A stretch of 64,000 nt of DNA. Origin: Crambe crambe (taxonomy: Eukaryota; Porifera; Demospongiae; Poecilosclerida; Crambeidae). Below, in pieces: positions 1-14,762 of this stretch; positions within the stretch are counted from its first letter, which is position 1; every line of letters begins with the position of its first letter. The position numbers and the translations under genes are program-made. The stretch is taken from positions 5,698,599-5,762,598 of the forward strand of contig OZ004595.1 in the NCBI GenBank assembly GCA_963924555.1, in the 5' to 3' direction. The notes beneath the pieces are model-generated. The model was not told where the DNA came from, ran no database searches, and worked only from the letters and a program-made list of their open reading frames with translations.

Positions 1-1
1 A

Positions 2-1543
2 GGATCAATACTGGTAACAGTGATGACATGGTTCAGTCTGTATGTGGGCTGGGGCTCCTATATGAACATTGGGATGGTGGACAAGTATTGCAGGTATTCA
101 ATTGAGTGGAATGTATAAAGTTTGTTTTTTTAATAGCAAAATAATGCAAAATTTTAATCAGATTCACATTATTGCAGAGAAGAATGGAAATATAAAGTTA
201 TTTTTATTGCTAAATAAGTATGCTGAAATTAATATCACACTATGCATGTGACCTGTGTTTAGAGCTTGTTGCTAAGTGCTTGTATATACGAGGAGGGACA
301 TGTACATTATAATATCTAATGGCAATAAAATCATATGTTTTTTATATATATTTTTTATTGCAGTCCTCAAGGTAGCTTTGACTGGTTAATAGGCAGACAA
401 GCCTACAACTGGACCATCAATGAGCGTTTCGTTCGCGAATACTCCGGTATGGCCCTGAGGGGGTTGATATGGACAATGCCCCAGGGCTACGTACTAGAGC
501 AGCTGGGATTCGGCTGGGAGTACTCTCTCTCTGGCAGCATCATGCCCCTGTTATACTTCATCGGAGCCAACACTGCAAATGCTTTCCACGCTCATGGACA
601 CCAGAAGGTGTTTATGGATGGAACCATTGCAGTTTCTGAGTTCATGTGGGGGATGTTCATCTGGTTTGCTCTTCTCCAGGCATGTCTGTCACAGGCCGTT
701 CGGCGAGCTAGGGTTTGGATTTATAAGAAGAATCCATGTCTTGGTACCACCAAGCCGTACTCCTCGTATCAGAAGATTATGTATGGGTCTCTAAATCGCC
801 CAATTCTTCGAGCCTTTTACGATAGTTTTGTTATCGTTCTGACCATAATCTACTGCTTCACTGTGGCTTTTTATTCCCTCATTGTTCAGATAGACCTCCG
901 TAACAAAGGGCAAACGTTTTTTGGCTTATTTACCGGTGTTTTGCTCCTGGTGTTCTCCCAGGCTTGGATGTGGGGTATTCGTTATCGGGTTTTCCTCTTG
1001 AAACGCTTTGCCCGACAACGGCGTGGAAGAATGAGAACCAACAATGCGATTTTCAACGGTAGCACACAATTTTCCAACGAAACGGAGACTCCAGACATGG
1101 CACGAGTTGCCCAGTTTGATTCCAGTGAGATCGACCATGCCAAAGGATTGGATTCAGCTTTGCAACAATCTCCTCCGAGTTCCCCCAAACAGGAACGGAG
1201 AGGTCCTCTCTTATCCTGGCCTTACTCCCACCCAGATCGTCTTTCACCCACAGGGGAGCAAAGACAACAAGTCTTGGATTTATCCGAACACCTCCAAGTG
1301 AACTCCTCGCTCTCTCCCTTCATGATCGTGTGGATAAAACTTGAAAAGCTAGTATGGATGGACATTTTCATCGTATTCAGGAGGATAATAGGAGTCCTGT
1401 CTCTCATCTGCACTATATTTGCAGTGATGATAACCTTCACCGCTGTCATCATCGGATGGAACAATGCCCGATTCATCTCGGATTTAGATCCTCCATGTAA
1501 TCGTTCAACAGACTTCTCTTTTATTTCCCCATTTCCCTCATAA
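2..1543 (+). CDS. 3' part of an unrecognised multi-pass membrane protein (5' end outside window)
   Basis: Two coding exons are visible, 2-93 and 364-1543 (stop TAA 1541-1543). The donor after ...TATTGCAG at 93 and the acceptor TTATTGCAG at 361-363 join in phase 2 and give ...DKYC-S-PQGSFDW. The visible ~423 residues contain about six hydrophobic spans: SILVTVMTWFSLYVGWG, then around the SGSIMPLLYFIGANTANAF, FMWGMFIWFALLQACL, FVIVLTIIYCFTVAFY and FFGLFTGVLLLVFSQAWMWG segments, then a final IIGVLSLICTIFAVMITFTA span. A basic, Ser/Pro-rich hydrophilic loop of about 110 residues lies before the last span, and a short tail follows it. NWT is a possible N-glycosylation site. I do not recognise the family; a transporter, channel or orphan receptor is possible. 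The gene runs convergently with the GPR157-like gene downstream. Confidence 0.7.
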
Positions 1544-2162
1544 ACACACCAGCTATGAATCTTTTTTAATCGCTCAATGATTTTATTTCTATGTGGTTAT
1601 TTAATATACATGTGACAGTAATGACCTGCACATAACAATAATCATTGCATTATTTGTGGGTCACATGGTGGGTAATGATATTCATAACACACACTCTGTC
1701 ATGTGATGACCCAAGCATGTAGTGGGTATCATAACAAGAGCACATGGTGTTCCTTCAATGGCATTTATGGCTTCTAAATCTTATTCACTGATTCTGTGAC
1801 ATAGTGATAAAAAAGAAAACATGTATTTATGCGGTTTGTAAAAGAGATTTACAAGAAACTCGGGACCTTGAGGCGTGTCAATCATGAGACTAGAATATAA
1901 CTCCTTTTTTTAAAGGCTTACATTTAAACATGGCTGAATGACTAGTGTCTGCATCAAAAACAATTATTGATTTATTATCAAATAGTGTAATTCTGGTGGG
2001 GGTGCATGTTAACTCAGGAATCTTGCCTAAAAGCTTCTTAAGTCCTCCTGAGTTATAAATGAACTTGTGAGTTGATCCACAATAATATTATTAATTAAAA
2101 AAATCAGCCACACATTATGATAATTATTAAGGAGAGAAAAATATTAATGATTTGTGTATTGA
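1544..2162. other. Convergent intergenic gap
   Basis: AT-rich sequence between the stop codon of the membrane protein and the stop codon of the minus-strand GPR157-like gene. It should hold both 3' UTRs. I see no further coding, RNA or transposon signature in it. Confidence 0.6.
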
Positions 2163-4483
<2,321 letters not shown>

Positions 4484-4759
4484 TCTATTAAAGCCACGCT
4501 GCAGGTCCTCCCCTTTAAGTCACACCCTAGCCCTATGGGTCAAAGTTCATCGAGCAGCCTCATGTAGGTGCCACCGAACAGAACGATTTGTCTGCCTTTT
4601 CATGAAGATTGTACTGAAGTAGTCTTCTAATCTTCTACAGTTCCCAATATAGCTAAGCAATTCCGTAAGGATCTCGCACAGTACAGTACAGCAGCTGCTT
4701 TGTGGATGAGAAGCCTATATTAACACAAACCAGAGGGACTAAGCTACCACTTTCTCAAG
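4484..4759. promoter_or_regulatory. Bidirectional promoter of the GPR157-like pair
   Basis: 276 bp separate the two divergent ATGs, so both core promoters and 5' UTRs must lie here. Positions 4537-4549 read GGGTCAAAGTTCA, a direct repeat of two nuclear-receptor half-sites spaced by one base (DR1, the HNF4/RXR type). The promoter role is inferred from position; the motif is seen directly but its use is untested. Confidence 0.6.
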
Positions 4760-6738
4760 ATGGTTTTATCAACAAGCATTTCAAATTCGAGTGAGTGTCC
4801 ATGGAGATCTGGAAATATCCAATGTCAGAATGGCTCTGTCAAATTCGATACTGGCAGTGTTCCAAGCTACATTACAATAGTCTCCTGTATTTTCTCAGTT
4901 CTCGGTTCTTTTCTGATCATAATCACGTATTGCATTCTGAAGGATATGCGTACAGGAGCTCAAAAGCTCATCACTTTTCTAGCTTTGGCAGATTTAATCA
5001 GTGCTGCCGGCTACATAGTGGGGTCTGCAAACTACCTCACCCATCACAACACAACTGATGTGGCTGCATGTCAAACATTTGAAAAACTTTGCGTTGCACA
5101 AGCAACCATCACAACGTGGTCATCTCTAGTATCCTTCTGTTTAACAGTCATCTTGGCTTTCTACTTCTTCCTGATTATTGTTTTCAAACGAGCGCAGGTC
5201 GCAGGGAAGTTTATAATATTATACAATATCATAGCATGGGGCGGGCCCCTCATAATAGTCATCCCTCTTCTTGCTTGTGGAAAGTTCGGTTATGCTCACT
5301 TCGCTGCATCGAATTGGTGTTTCATTAAAGTCACAAGTCAATCCATGGATCAAGACTGGACTGCGAACCTTGTCATTCTAATGGCAGGGAAGTTCTGGGA
5401 GATACTGAGTTATATAGTGGTCACTGCACTTTACGTAGTGATCACTATCGCCATGAGCAAAGTGAGTACACTTGTGTGTTGTGTGATAATAACCTTGTCT
5501 ACATAGACACCTCTCTAGTGTTCATAACCCCTGTTATTAAGACCTGATATGACCATCAAACACATGTGCATTATTTAGGGTTACTCTAATGATTTAGCCA
5601 CTTTGATCTGGTATGACTGGTCTACTTCTATTCCTTATATGGGTAATTACTTCCATGCATCACAAATAGTCCTTCCAACTATAACCCCCCTCTCTGTCTG
5701 GTCGATTTTTACTTTTTTGTCTGGTCAAACATGTTAAGAAGGGATTAGGATGATCATCAGAATGTATGTTATAATACTATCATTGTAGGCTAAACAGCAA
5801 GTACGAAATACAGTGATGGAACCTCGTGTGCTTCATGTGGAGACACGCCTCCTGGCAATCCCTGTTATTTTCATCCTCTTGCGCATGTGGGGCACCATCC
5901 AGTACTTCTTCTCCATCCCTGCTTCCAAAACCATCGACAAAACTTCACAATGTGTGCCCCAGGGAATCAATACTGCTTTCATAGCACTTGGCATTCTGCA
6001 GGCAAGTTAATGTTTTTAATGTACCAAGTAAAGGGCAAGGGGTTTCTCCTGTGTATCATATGCAATGCATATAGTAAGTAGTGCAGTCAATGTCCTTATG
6101 CTTATGTGGCCACCTGACCTAATATAGCATTTTACTAATGATGATCCTATACTGATCATCCTATGTAAGTCACAGTACTAGAAAGAAAGGACTAATCAGG
6201 ACAAGCTATCTTGTCCACTGTAGAGTCCTCTCTTCAGGGGTCCAATAACTTTGGGTACTTGGGAGGTTATTCTTATGTCCTTATTTTGGAGGGTTCATTG
6301 GTGGAGTCTTCATTGTATCCGCTTCCTCTTTTCTATCAGGCAATTGGTGATGGAGGTCAGGGGTGGGGCAATGCGATCCTCTACATTTTCCTCTCTCCTG
6401 TCATCCGACAGCGTCTCTTGGGTGAGTGGTGCGGAAGATGTGCTGATAAAATCGATGACCACCTCAACCGAGTGGCTGACGACCAGGCCACTGAGGATCT
6501 GAGTCAGCAGACAATCAACAGCCGCCGTAAAGAGGCTGATTCACGGGGAAAGCAGAGACACAGTTCACATTCTAAGCCCGTCGATGTTAGCTCTGATGAC
6601 AACGGCAGGTCTGAAAGTGCCCCCCTCATATCCAAGAAGAAGGCCACAGGTTATAACATTAGAAAGTATGAGACAACCACAACTGCCACCTGTACGGAAG
6701 GCTTTGGAACTGGAACTGACATTTCCAATGCAGCATAG
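4760..6738 (+). CDS. GPR157-like: GPR157-like seven-transmembrane receptor (paralogue B)
   Basis: Three exons, 4760-5461, 5789-6001 and 6340-6738, all in phase 0, giving about 437 residues. It has the same order of signatures as paralogue A: CIFSVLGSFLIIITYCILKD, ITFLALADLISAAGYIVG, ASNWCFIK, MAGKFWEILSYI, LLAIPVIFILLRMWGTIQY and AIGDGGQGWGNAILYIFLSP. The cytoplasmic tail (about 110 residues) is polar and Ser/Thr-rich, a likely site of receptor phosphorylation. Intron 2 has a GC donor (CTGCAG|GCAAGT at 6002), whereas the same intron in paralogue A has a GT donor; no GT alternative keeps the frame. The stop is only 178 bp before the Dispatched-like ATG on the same strand. Confidence 0.87.
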
Positions 6739-6802
6739 CTTGCAATATTGTTTGGAATGTATAATATTTTTTAAAGTGTGCACTAATTAATTACAATCAT
6801 AG

Positions 6803-6839
6803 TTTGCGCATGTGCGAGCTTAATCGTTCTATGACGTCA
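6803..6839. promoter_or_regulatory. Compact promoter of the Dispatched-like gene with NRF1-like and CRE sites
   Basis: The 178 bp between the GPR157-like stop and the Dispatched-like ATG hold TTGCGCATGTGCGAGC (6804-6819), a near-palindromic match to the NRF1 consensus, and a perfect CRE palindrome TGACGTCA (6832-6839), about 80 bp upstream of the ATG. Motifs are seen directly; promoter function is inferred from spacing. Confidence 0.5.
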
Positions 6840-6916
6840 TACGGGTATGATTTTACCACAATTAGTACAACTAACTTAGCTAGCTAGCTAGCTGGCCAAC
6901 TAATTAGTAGCTGAGC

Positions 6917-9900
6917 ATGGCTAACACGAAAGAAAGCCTTTTGAATTATTCTTCTGCAGACTCTTCCGGGAGCGAAACAGAAGATGAACTGGATGCAGTG
7001 ATGGCTGAGAGCGAATCTGCCGGAGGAGAAATTGGTGGCGTGAACAGGAAAAGTGGCTGGTTTGGTACTTCGAGTTCTGGAAAGAAAGGCAAACTCTCGA
7101 TTCAATCAGGAGACATTATGCGTACCCCAACACCCGTTTCTCCATCGGATCCAGCTGCAACTATTCCCCCAGGCCCTCCTCTTTCCCCGTCCACCGGTAC
7201 CACCATACCCTCTAGTGGTAGCAATGGTATAACACGTTTCTTGAGCTCGACTTCAACTGGTTTGCACGCTACTGTCTTCAAAATCACCTCCAAGGTTGTT
7301 TTCTTCGAGTTTTTCTCCGTGAAACTCTCTCGGTATTGCCTTTTACCTATAGCATCTCCTCTATTGCTACTGCTCAATCTTATAGTGATAGGAGCATTTG
7401 CAGCTGTTTCTGCTGTTTATTATCCTCCAAGTATCAACTTGAGCATAAAGTCCTTTGGTATTCCAAATCACCCTGCCCAGATGAACTGGGATGCCTTCTC
7501 CGCTGCAAGAGAGGATCACTTTTTCAATGCCTCGAAAACGAGATTTCCAACTCCAGATGAGGTAAGACGGCGTAGAAGTGTGCCGCCTATACCAACCCCA
7601 GGGTACACAGATACTGGAATTTTCCCTAATTGTGCAGGGCATTCTCAGTATGCTCTACATACGAGCTGGGAAATGGATTTAATATTCCGTGTACCAGAAC
7701 CAAACCCCAACAAGAACATACTCTCCCGAAAGCACATAGCAAGAATTCACAAGATCGAAGACATGATTTACAATAGCACGGAGTACAAACATTACTGCCA
7801 CAAGACATCCAATGGTATTTGCGATCCTTTGAATTCCCTTCTGACTTGGTTATATCCAAGAGATAAGAACACAGGGCAGTACATTTATCATACATCTGAT
7901 GGCGACGATTATGGATTCACTGGAGATTTGGAAGGAACACTCAAGAATTTGTCGGCAAACCTATCAGTGGCGTTATGGTTTACAGCCGGTGATATTTATG
8001 TTAATGGATCGACAGTAGAAGCAAAGATCCTTCGCTCACAGATAAGGGTAGGACTTCCTTTGCCTTGCTACAATGGCGTTTACGATAGAATCGATGAGCA
8101 GAACAAGAGGGTGAATGATTACTTCGTATCTTTAATGCCAATTCTTGAAGGATATTCCACAAGGTAATATAGGAGTGACTGGCAATATCCCCACATAGCA
8201 GATGGTAGTTATTGTTGTCAGTGACCAAATAAAAGTTTTTCTTTCTGAATGGTGGTCAGTCAGATTGGAATAACAACAGTCCACTGAATAGAATAACAAC
8301 AATTTTACTCCTGAACAAACCACAAATGACTGATTCCTTAGCCTACACCCTTGCCAAATTTTTATGCAAATATTAAGGGCCTCTGTCCACAATTGATGTA
8401 AACATGATGTAATGCACATCTCTCACCATGGTGATGATAGAATCCCTTATCTCGGCATAGACACCATTAAAGGTTGATGTTTTGATGCATTTGGCCGGTT
8501 TCAATCGATCCTCCCTCAGTGAAATTCCAGTCATTGTAATTCTAGTAGTGTCCTGAATCCTGATACTTTCCTGATACTTTCCTGACACTCACTGTTAAGG
8601 AGAGTCCTGATACTCTTTAAGGAGTGTCCTGGTACCTTAAAGAGTGACCTATTACTTAATGAGATGTCCCTTGACCCTTTAAGGTTAATTGTGTCTACTA
8701 ACATTAAGAGGCATGACTTCCTTTGAGGCTAGCTAGCTGGCCAGGCTGTCTCATGTCAGCAAGATTACGAGATGGCAGTCGTGTAGAGATGACCATGGCA
8801 TATGGCACCGCCCACATGTTGTTATCCAACGTAAAAGAGGTGAAGGACATATCCCTTCTTTGATCCACTTGAGATCAAAGATTGCGAGCTGAATAGCTGT
8901 ATGCCATAGCTTCCCTTTCTCTGTATATAGTAATAAGAAGGTGAAGTCTTGTTGGTTGAAAGTCTGAAACTGACACCTATTAACAGCTATCCCAGAAGTC
9001 AAAGTGTTCAATGGCAATACCAGTGACAGAACCAAATACAGTGTATATAACTGGTGTTATTGGTGTATGTGTGGAAGAATTTCCTCTCTGGCTAGTCCGA
9101 GCATCAACTTAGTGTCATGTGTATGCTCATAGACATGCCAAGTATGTGACTCTAACAGCTAGTTAGTTGCTTCCTTCCGTTTATTATTCTTGTGTTAGTA
9201 AACATTGACGGCAGCCCCTCTGATGTATTTTGCTTTCGTTATCAATCACTTTATAGTTTGCATAACTAATGTTTAGTAATAGTATTACTAAACAATAATA
9301 TGCTTACAAACTATCACAACCAATCTCTCTGCAATGAAGCAATGCCTTCACCACATTTGCATCATGATAATGTGACATACGTAGATGGGAAATGTATTTC
9401 CTAAATTGGTATGCCGGTAGCCAACTCTCAAGAACCTCCTGATTGTGTAGTGAGCCAGCATAATATGGCCTCTGTTATGTTATGTTATGTTATGAATGTG
9501 TTCAGTGTTGTGAGCCAAAGGAGGTAGCATAATAACGTCTCTACATTTGCCTTGGACTCTGATGAATCTCTTAGTCTTTTGACATAGCTACCGGATTCTG
9601 TGCATTTTTGCGTATGCAAAATTAATTGTGGTTTCTAATAATGGACTTTGAACATGGTTGAGTAGAAGTAGTGGGAGGTCGTGAAAGAATATCCTTTAGC
9701 TGCATGACTTTATGCATGGTGTGGTATGGCATGTGTATGGGATGTCGTGCCAGATCTGATGGCATGTACATGTAATCCACAATGATTTGCCATGTGGCAT
9801 AGCAATCATAATTTTATTATGTCAACATGCATGTGACATGCATGTATCGAATATTGATGTACACGTACACACAGTGAGTATGTACATGAATAAGTCCCAG

Positions 9901-12900
9901 GTAGAAATACCAATTTCTCTGATATGCTTTGAAGATAATTTTGTACTGTACATATTCTGTAAGAAAGTCTGCTGGTTATAGAGCTAAAGGTAGCCAAAAT
10001 AAACCTGTCTGTCTATTACTTTTCTCCATGTAGTGAAGTGGAGGTGCTGTATGGAAGTCCTAGCTTCTTTGACTTACAAGTCATAGCAGCCGTCAAACAT
10101 GATGCAGTGCTGGCAGCCATTAGTGCAGGACTGGTCATCATCCTCATGTTCATCCTCAGTGGCTTCTCTATCTGGCTAACCTTTGCTGGTCTTTACTCCA
10201 TCATCTCTTGCTTCGTCCCTGCTTATTTCTGTTACCGGGTCATTTTCAGTGAGTTTTTATCTGTAAAGTTCTCGGAAAGTCAGTATTCTCCCCCAAAAGT
10301 CAATAATCTCCCCCAAAAGTCAGTAATGAGTACATTAGTATTTATCCATAAGGTGAATATTCTCACCTGAAATTTCCTCCAGCTCAAGAATTGGTATCCC
10401 CACAACGAAAACTAATCCCCATGGGCTCTTAATAGTAATAATGTGCTATATAAGGCACCCGGAATTCCAATTGTCCACATCCCCCACAAAATGCCCATGG
10501 TAATGCACTAAATATTGTTCTTTTTACAGACTTTGAAACAGTTGGTCTTCTCAACGTGATCTCAATCTTTGTGATAATTGGAATCGGTGTGGATGACGTG
10601 TTTGTCTTCATCAATACCTTCAAGCAATCTGCACGGCTGCCAGACCTGGAGACTCCCCAACAACGACTCACCTACACCATCCTGGAGTCCAGCAAGGCCA
10701 CCTTCTTCACTTCACTCACCACTGCTGTGGCTTTCTTTGCTAATGCTGTCTCATCAGTGAGTTAGGGACACAATTGGGGCACATTGCAATGCAAAACCTC
10801 ACTGTTCTCCTCATCTTCCTTTCTCCCTCCCTCTCTCCCTCCCTTCCTCCTTCATTCCTCCCTCGTCCCTCTCCCTCCTCCTCCTCCTCCTCCTCCTCTT
10901 CCTCCCTCTCCTCACTCCCTTTCCCCCTCTCCTCACTCCCTCCCTCCTCCTACCCTCCCTTTCTTCCACCTCACAGATCCCTGCCGTCCAGCAGTTTGGA
11001 GTGTTCATGGGATTGGTGGTCATCTTCTGTTTTATTCAAGTCTTCCTAGTCATCCCTCACTGCCTTTTCATCTGGCACTGTCTCTTCCTCAAACTCGAGA
11101 ACTGCTGTTACTACCCATTCCACAAGCTTATCGGCCTTCTCTATGGTTGTTGCCACAAGGAAAACACAATCCCCCTTCCTCCTGTCCGGATGAGTCAAAT
11201 CCCCGACGATAACGATAGCGGAATCGATACTGTCTCTTCATCAAATTCTGATGACATCAGCAGCAACAGTAGCAACCAATCAGATTCCAGCAATAGTGAA
11301 CTGATTGTTAGGGACGGTGATGATGATTTTGATGAAGATGTCGTGGCGCTGATATCTGATTCGGCCCTGCCTCCTACTGTCCCACCCACTGCTACACCCA
11401 CCACTCTCTTCAAATCGGTGAAGACAGCAGAGGGACGTCTGACGCTCTTGATGCAAACTGGCATGTTGTACATCTCGACAATCCCGATGGTCTTGCACCT
11501 CTGCACCAGCAAGTTCTCCAACAAGAAACAATCACTCTCACTCTTCATAGTCAACATTTTGCTCAGCATCATATCATATTCGGCAGTGATAGGCATATCA
11601 GTAGCCCTCATGGTGCAGCTGCGTGTAACAGACCACCCTCCACAGTTCTTTGATCCAAACAGCAACTTGCAAAAGATGCTGGATCTTGCAGGGAACCTGA
11701 CGGATGACACCGTTAACTGCTATGACTGCAATGCTTGGAACAGTAATGGATACAGTGAGTGTGTTTATCACACATATTCTTATCCCAATATACTGGTTCC
11801 TATACTGGTTCCAATATTTGGTACAACATGATCTTCATTCTGGTTCCAATATTCTGGTATAATAACCTGATCTCCATTCTGGTTCCAATACTCTGGTCTA
11901 ATCTCCATTCTGGTTCCAATATTATATTGTTTTTTTTTTGTTTTTTTGTAGCTCCCCCATCCACACATGGCGGAGGCGGTCAACCTACACGCTCCCCTCC
12001 ACCCTCTACCCACCCCTCATCAGCCCCCTTCACCTCCCACCCTTACACTCGTACCTATCCCCGGCCCCCTACTACCTCACCAACCACACACCACACCCCT
12101 CATTACACGCCCCCCTTTCAGCATACTACTCCAACCCCCAGAACCACCACCAAACATGTCAAAACACGACCCCCTACAACTGCACCCCTGACCCCACCTC
12201 CCATGACAACACCACGCCCACTGGGAACCACACCCACTCCCAGGACTTCAGGAGGCTCCACTCCCATTGGTCTCACCACAACATCATCACCAACGACACC
12301 AGCCCCTGGGGGACAACACCTTACCTCGTCCCTCTACAAGAACAACGAAGTGATTTACGCGGTTTTTGGAGTGCAGTCTGTGAAGAGGAATTATAGCACA
12401 TCCCATGTCCTCCCAGAGGGAGGCGAGGGGGTCAGTTTGTAAAAAGTATCTTAATTAGAGTTAAAGGAAGGGGTGTCCTCATTTCAGGGACCAAGTCCAT
12501 AAGAGTAGACCCAAAGTGTCTTATTAGAGGGGTGTCCTCGTTTCAGGGTTAAATCCATAGGAGTAGACTACTTGAGCCAAAAGTGTCTTTATTAGAGGGG
12601 TGTCCTCGTTTCAGGGTTAAATCCATAGGAGTAGACTACTTGAGCCAAAAGTGTCTTATTAGAGGGGTGTCCTCGTTTCAGGGTTAAATCCATAGGAGTA
12701 GACTACTTGAGCCAAAAGTGTCTTATTAGAGGGGTGTCCTCGTTTCAGGGTTAAATCCATAGGAGTAGACTACTTGAGCCAAAAGTGTCTTTATTAGAGG
12801 GGTGTCCTCATTTCAGGGTTAAGTCCATAGGATCTCATTTCAGGGATGAGCTTCCACTAGCCCCCTTACAATCATCTCTTTCTTTCCCCCTTTTCAGACC

Positions 12901-14723
12901 TATGCCATACTTGATCCTCGTTTCTCCGACCTCTTCACGTGCCCGTACAGGCAGAATAACGCCGGCAAGTTGAGAGGAACCATGCGTGCTCTCTGTCGTA
13001 TCTGTTCCAACATCTCTAATCCTGACAATGGGCTAGTCCTAAAGGGTAACTTCCAGTGTCTGCCTCCTCTTCAGTCCTTCTCCAGGATGAGTTGCCTGAG
13101 CAATATCGTGTATTCCATACCAGAATGTTCCTCCCTACTTTATACCGATACTTCGAATGTCTCTGTGAGGGCTGAGGTCCATACAGCAATCACGGATGAT
13201 AACTACCATATCCAGATTTCATACTTGGCAATGGCCTTTAGATCGGTGAGCAATGGACATATTTTCTCTGTGTTGTTATTGTTACATGTTAACTTTTTTT
13301 CTAAGCTTCAGTCCAGCAACTTTATTGTAGCACTTTTTATTTGTTTTTGTTTGTTTGTTTGTTTATTTGTTTGTTTGTTTGTTTGTTTGTTTGTTTGTTT
13401 GTTTGGTTGGTTGGTTGATTTTTATTTGTTTGTTTTTGGAGCTTTACATAACAACCCAAAATAATTACTGCAGTACTGCCATAAAGTTTGTTTATTTTTT
13501 ATTTATTTGCTTGTTTGTTTGTTTATTTTTGTTTGTTTGTTCCTTCCAATATTTAGACCAGCAATCAAGCAAATTCTCCTTTCGATAGTGAGAAAGACTA
13601 CCAAAAGTGGAAAAGCTTCTTATCGTCAGAACTCGAGGCCGTAATGGCTAAATCATCGATTGGAGAGGCATATGAAGGTGCAGAGGTTCTTTCTACGGCT
13701 TTTCAGACCAGCGAGTACTGGGTCCAAGTCAACATACAAGTGGTGGCAGTTGACGGCTCCATATATGGCATTGCACTCTCCTTTATTCTCTGTTCGATCG
13801 TAGTCTTGATGCTGGCGGCATGTGACTACAGAGTCGTGCTCTCCATGGTGCTAACAATCTCTGCCATCTTGGTGTCCCTGATTGCCCTGTTTTGGTGCTT
13901 CAAGTGGAAGTTGGGGATCGTAGAGGCCATCTCCCTCTCCATTTTGGTGGGGAATTCCCTTGATTACTGCATCCACCTCTCCGAGGGTTATATCGCCATG
14001 GATTCCAGACATATTGCATTCGTGGAGAGGTTCAAGGTGAGAAATTTATACAGCTCACAATGATTCTATATCACCGGGGGGGGGGGGCTATAATTTCACC
14101 ACCTTTGCCTATAATGTTTCGTAGAAATGAACCACTGTCAGTTTACAAATGATTTGCGAAGAACAAACTCATGAAAAAGACCATTTTCAATTAGTTCTCC
14201 CTGTCAGCATAAGTGATGAATTGGAGCATGTAGTTAAAACATTGTCACATATTCTAACATCAGTAAAAAGTTAGTAAATTCTACTGTCTGGGCCTGTATA
14301 TTCTGGGTATCCAAATCTTCCATACATTCTTCCTCACAGTTCACAGCGGGAGCTCCAGTCAGAGTGAAGAGAGTTATGGCTGCCATCTCCTTCATCGGTG
14401 TCTCCATCATCAGTTCAGCCATCACCACCATCCTAGCCATTATCCCTCTCTTGGGCACTCAGATCCAACTCTTCACTCGATTCGGACAAATCCTTCTCCT
14501 CGACACGGCAGTGGCTATAGTCTACACACTTGTAATTTGCAGTGTGTGTCTGAGTTTCTTCGGGCCACCCCAGAAAGAAAAGATTTGGAAGAAGCTCCTA
14601 AATGCAGGGGTGACGACTGGAGTCACTGTGGTGCTCTATGTGGTGGTGCTGTTGGTGCTTAAATTTGTATCGCTAGCAGGAGTGTACATCCCATCACCAC
14701 AAGGGGGAGAGCTGTTCCACTAA
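6917..14723 (+). CDS. DISP: Dispatched-like RND / sterol-sensing-domain transporter
   Basis: Eight exons: 6917-8163, 10034-10248, 10530-10756, 10977-11754, 11952-12430, 12898-13245, 13557-14036 and 14340-14723. Phases close throughout, giving about 1385 residues, close to vertebrate DISP1 and DISP3. TM1 (around LLLLLNLIVIGAFAAVSAVY) is followed by a large extracellular domain, then the first SSD/RND half with GIGVDDVFVFINTF in TM4 and a second half with SILVGNSLDYCIHLSEGY in TM10. The paired Asp in TM4 and the Asp in TM10 are the intramembrane acids that Dispatched uses for cation-driven release of lipid-modified Hedgehog. Between TM6 and TM7 lies an acidic, Ser-rich cytoplasmic loop containing DSGIDTVSS. 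Exon 5 encodes a Thr/Pro-rich mucin-like stretch in the second extracellular loop. DISP1 versus DISP3 orthology needs a tree; Patched is less likely given the length and these motifs. Confidence 0.88.
10806..10975. repeat. CCT-rich low-complexity tract in Dispatched-like intron 3
   Basis: Almost pure pyrimidine, with runs of CTC and TCC ending at the acceptor CCTCACAG (10969-10976). It works as an extended polypyrimidine tract. The Ser/Pro-rich frames across it are not genes. Confidence 0.85.
12451..12835. repeat. 67-68 bp minisatellite in Dispatched-like intron 5
   Basis: About five and a half head-to-tail copies of a unit that contains TTAGAGGGGTGTCCTCGTTT, GGGTTAAATCCATAGGAG and CTTGAGCCAAAAGTGTCTT. 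Unit starts lie near 12524, 12592, 12659, 12725 and 12793. Internal copies are nearly identical and the edge copies are degenerate. Confidence 0.9.
13335..13555. repeat. TTTG-rich tract in Dispatched-like intron 6
   Basis: Two blocks of GTTT/TTTG tetranucleotide repeat (13335-13430 and 13486-13540) lead to the acceptor of exon 7 at 13556. Simple repeat; frames through it are spurious. Confidence 0.85.
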
Positions 14724-14762
14724 AGCAAACTCCCTATTGTGTGAATTGGTCTAGCAGACTAG

